Assembly: GCF_004361695.1 (NCBI RefSeq)
Contig: NZ_SNVW01000002.1
Span: forward strand, 1-64,000
Reading direction: 5' to 3'
Origin: Curtobacterium flaccumfaciens
Lineage (GTDB): Bacteria; Actinomycetota; Actinomycetes; Actinomycetales; Microbacteriaceae
DNA: 64,000 nt
Shown: positions 63,360-64,000 of the stretch, one piece after another
How the letters are laid out: each line of letters begins with the position of its first letter
How positions within the stretch are numbered: position 1 is the first letter of the stretch
The notes under the pieces: generated by a model
What the model was told of the DNA's origin: nothing
The model's database searches: none
What the model saw: only the letters and a program-made list of their open reading frames with translations
Made by a program: the position numbers and the translations under genes

Positions 63360-64000
63360 ATGTCCAGCAGCACGGTGGAGATGCCCACACGACGGTCCCT
63401 CCGTACCTCGTCCCCGCGGTCGACCGACCCGACCAGGTGGGACATCCAGGGACTCCGCGCGTTCGCGGTGCTCGCCGTCGTGCTCTACCACCTGTGGCCG
63501 AACCGGCTGCCCGGCGGCTTCGTCGGCGTCGACGTCTTCTTCGTCATCTCCGGCTTCCTGATCACCGGGCACCTGCTCCGCGAGGTCGTGTCCACCGGCC
63601 GGATCGGGCTCGCCGGCTTCTGGTCACGGCGGGCGAAGCGCTTGCTGCCCGGTGCGTTCCTCACCATCCTCGCCACCGGCACCGCGGTCCTGCTCTGGGT
63701 GCCGAGCGCGCTCTGGGGGCAGTACGGCCGCGAGCTCATCGCCTCGACGGTCTACGTGCAGAACTGGCAGCTCGCGGCGGACGCGGTGGACTACCTCGCG
63801 CAGGGCAACCAGCCGTCGCCGTTCCAGCACTTCTGGTCGCTGTCGGTCGAGGAGCAGTTCTACATCGCACTGCCGCTGCTGCTGCTCGGTGCGCTCTGGC
63901 TCGGTCGCCGTGCCCGCCGCGGGCAGGTGTCACCGGTCACGGTGGCGCGGGTGCTGCTCGGCGCGGTCGTCGTGCTGTCGCTGGTGTGGAGCATCGTGCA
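63360..64000 (+). CDS. Acyltransferase 3 (OafA/YrhL) family membrane protein, N-terminal part
   Basis: The reading frame from the ATG at 63360 stays open to the window end (213 codons), so the gene is truncated by the window. The start MSSSTVEMPTRRS precedes WDIQGLRAFAVLAVVLYHLW, GGFVGVDVFFVISGFLITG and QHFWSLSVEEQFYIALPLLL, the hallmark motifs of membrane O-acetyltransferases that decorate peptidoglycan or surface polysaccharides. Several helices are seen. A C-terminal SGNH domain is possible beyond the window. The start is fixed by TAGACT 7 nt upstream. Confidence 0.93.
   Translation, partial: MSSSTVEMPTRRSLRTSSPRSTDPTRWDIQGLRAFAVLAVVLYHLWPNRLPGGFVGVDVFFVISGFLITGHLLREVVSTGRIGLAGFWSRRAKRLLPGAFLTILATGTAVLLWVPSALWGQYGRELIASTVYVQNWQLAADAVDYLAQGNQPSPFQHFWSLSVEEQFYIALPLLLLGALWLGRRARRGQVSPVTVARVLLGAVVVLSLVWSIV

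Noticed and set aside
60991..63561. 856-codon plus-strand frame covering galE and manA
   Set aside because: It is the antisense shadow of two well-identified enzymes. Its composition (Arg, Asp, Val, Leu, Gly) is the typical shadow pattern.

Overview
The window looks like a chromosomal segment of a high-GC actinobacterium of the family Microbacteriaceae, most likely Curtobacterium or a close relative. The evidence is the 16S rRNA 5' end at the left edge (read as the reverse complement), near-saturated G/C at third codon positions, GTG starts, many -10 boxes of the TANNNT type lying 6-7 nt before a start codon (leaderless mRNAs), and a gene order with many neighbours in common with the Mycobacterium tuberculosis whiB1/pdtaS - secA - hpf - comF - lpqB - mtrB - mtrA - sahH - manA - whiB2 region (synteny recalled from general knowledge, not searched). 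I see no prophage, insertion sequence, integron or CRISPR array. This is mostly core genome.

Left third (1-13,000): an rRNA operon leaves the window leftward. Next come two leftward amino-acid blocks: serA-leuB-ilvE with a fumarylacetoacetase-family gene behind, and ilvD-ilvB-ilvN-ilvC, which together hold most of the serine/valine/isoleucine/leucine pathway. Between them lie a pair of small membrane proteins and mannitol-1-phosphate dehydrogenase (mtlD). Trehalose synthesis (otsA-otsB), a CorA-type transporter, an ArsB/SLC13-like permease and a MscS channel follow (13,000-19,400).

Middle (19,500-34,100): a glycine betaine-type ABC importer (substrate-binding lipoprotein, permease, ATPase with CBS domains), an asparagine permease, a two-domain glyoxalase-fold protein, a two-component system with a PepSY lipoprotein, and a three-gene HTH / ImmA-IrrE metallopeptidase / polytopic membrane protein cassette. 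Then come yigZ, tRNA-Lys(CTT), a Bcp peroxiredoxin and whiB1. Osmotic and envelope stress genes (otsAB, mscS, the betaine importer, mtrAB-lpqB) are numerous.

Right half (34,100-64,000): a 700-bp repeat-rich intergenic stretch, then pdtaS, an Rv3235-like gene, secA, hpf, comF, lpqB-mtrB-mtrA, a tightly coupled membrane/DUF4129/DUF4350/MoxR/DUF58 operon with SpoIIM- and RDD-family neighbours, sahH, DUF3499, a metallopeptidase-family protein, DUF5719, a large membrane glycosyltransferase, whiB2, galE, manA and a truncated acyltransferase.

The most notable non-coding signals are: two families of dispersed intergenic palindromes (family A, core GGAGGCGCGG, about 11 copies or remnants; family B, core CGAACCACGCGAT, four copies); at least 13 well-formed leaderless promoters; matching 11-bp-phased direct repeats before two genes of the PepSY two-component locus; an 18-bp palindrome over the ilvD promoter; a near-consensus whiB2 promoter containing a palindrome and a GACAC motif; and a 137-bp tandem duplication near 34,282-34,555.
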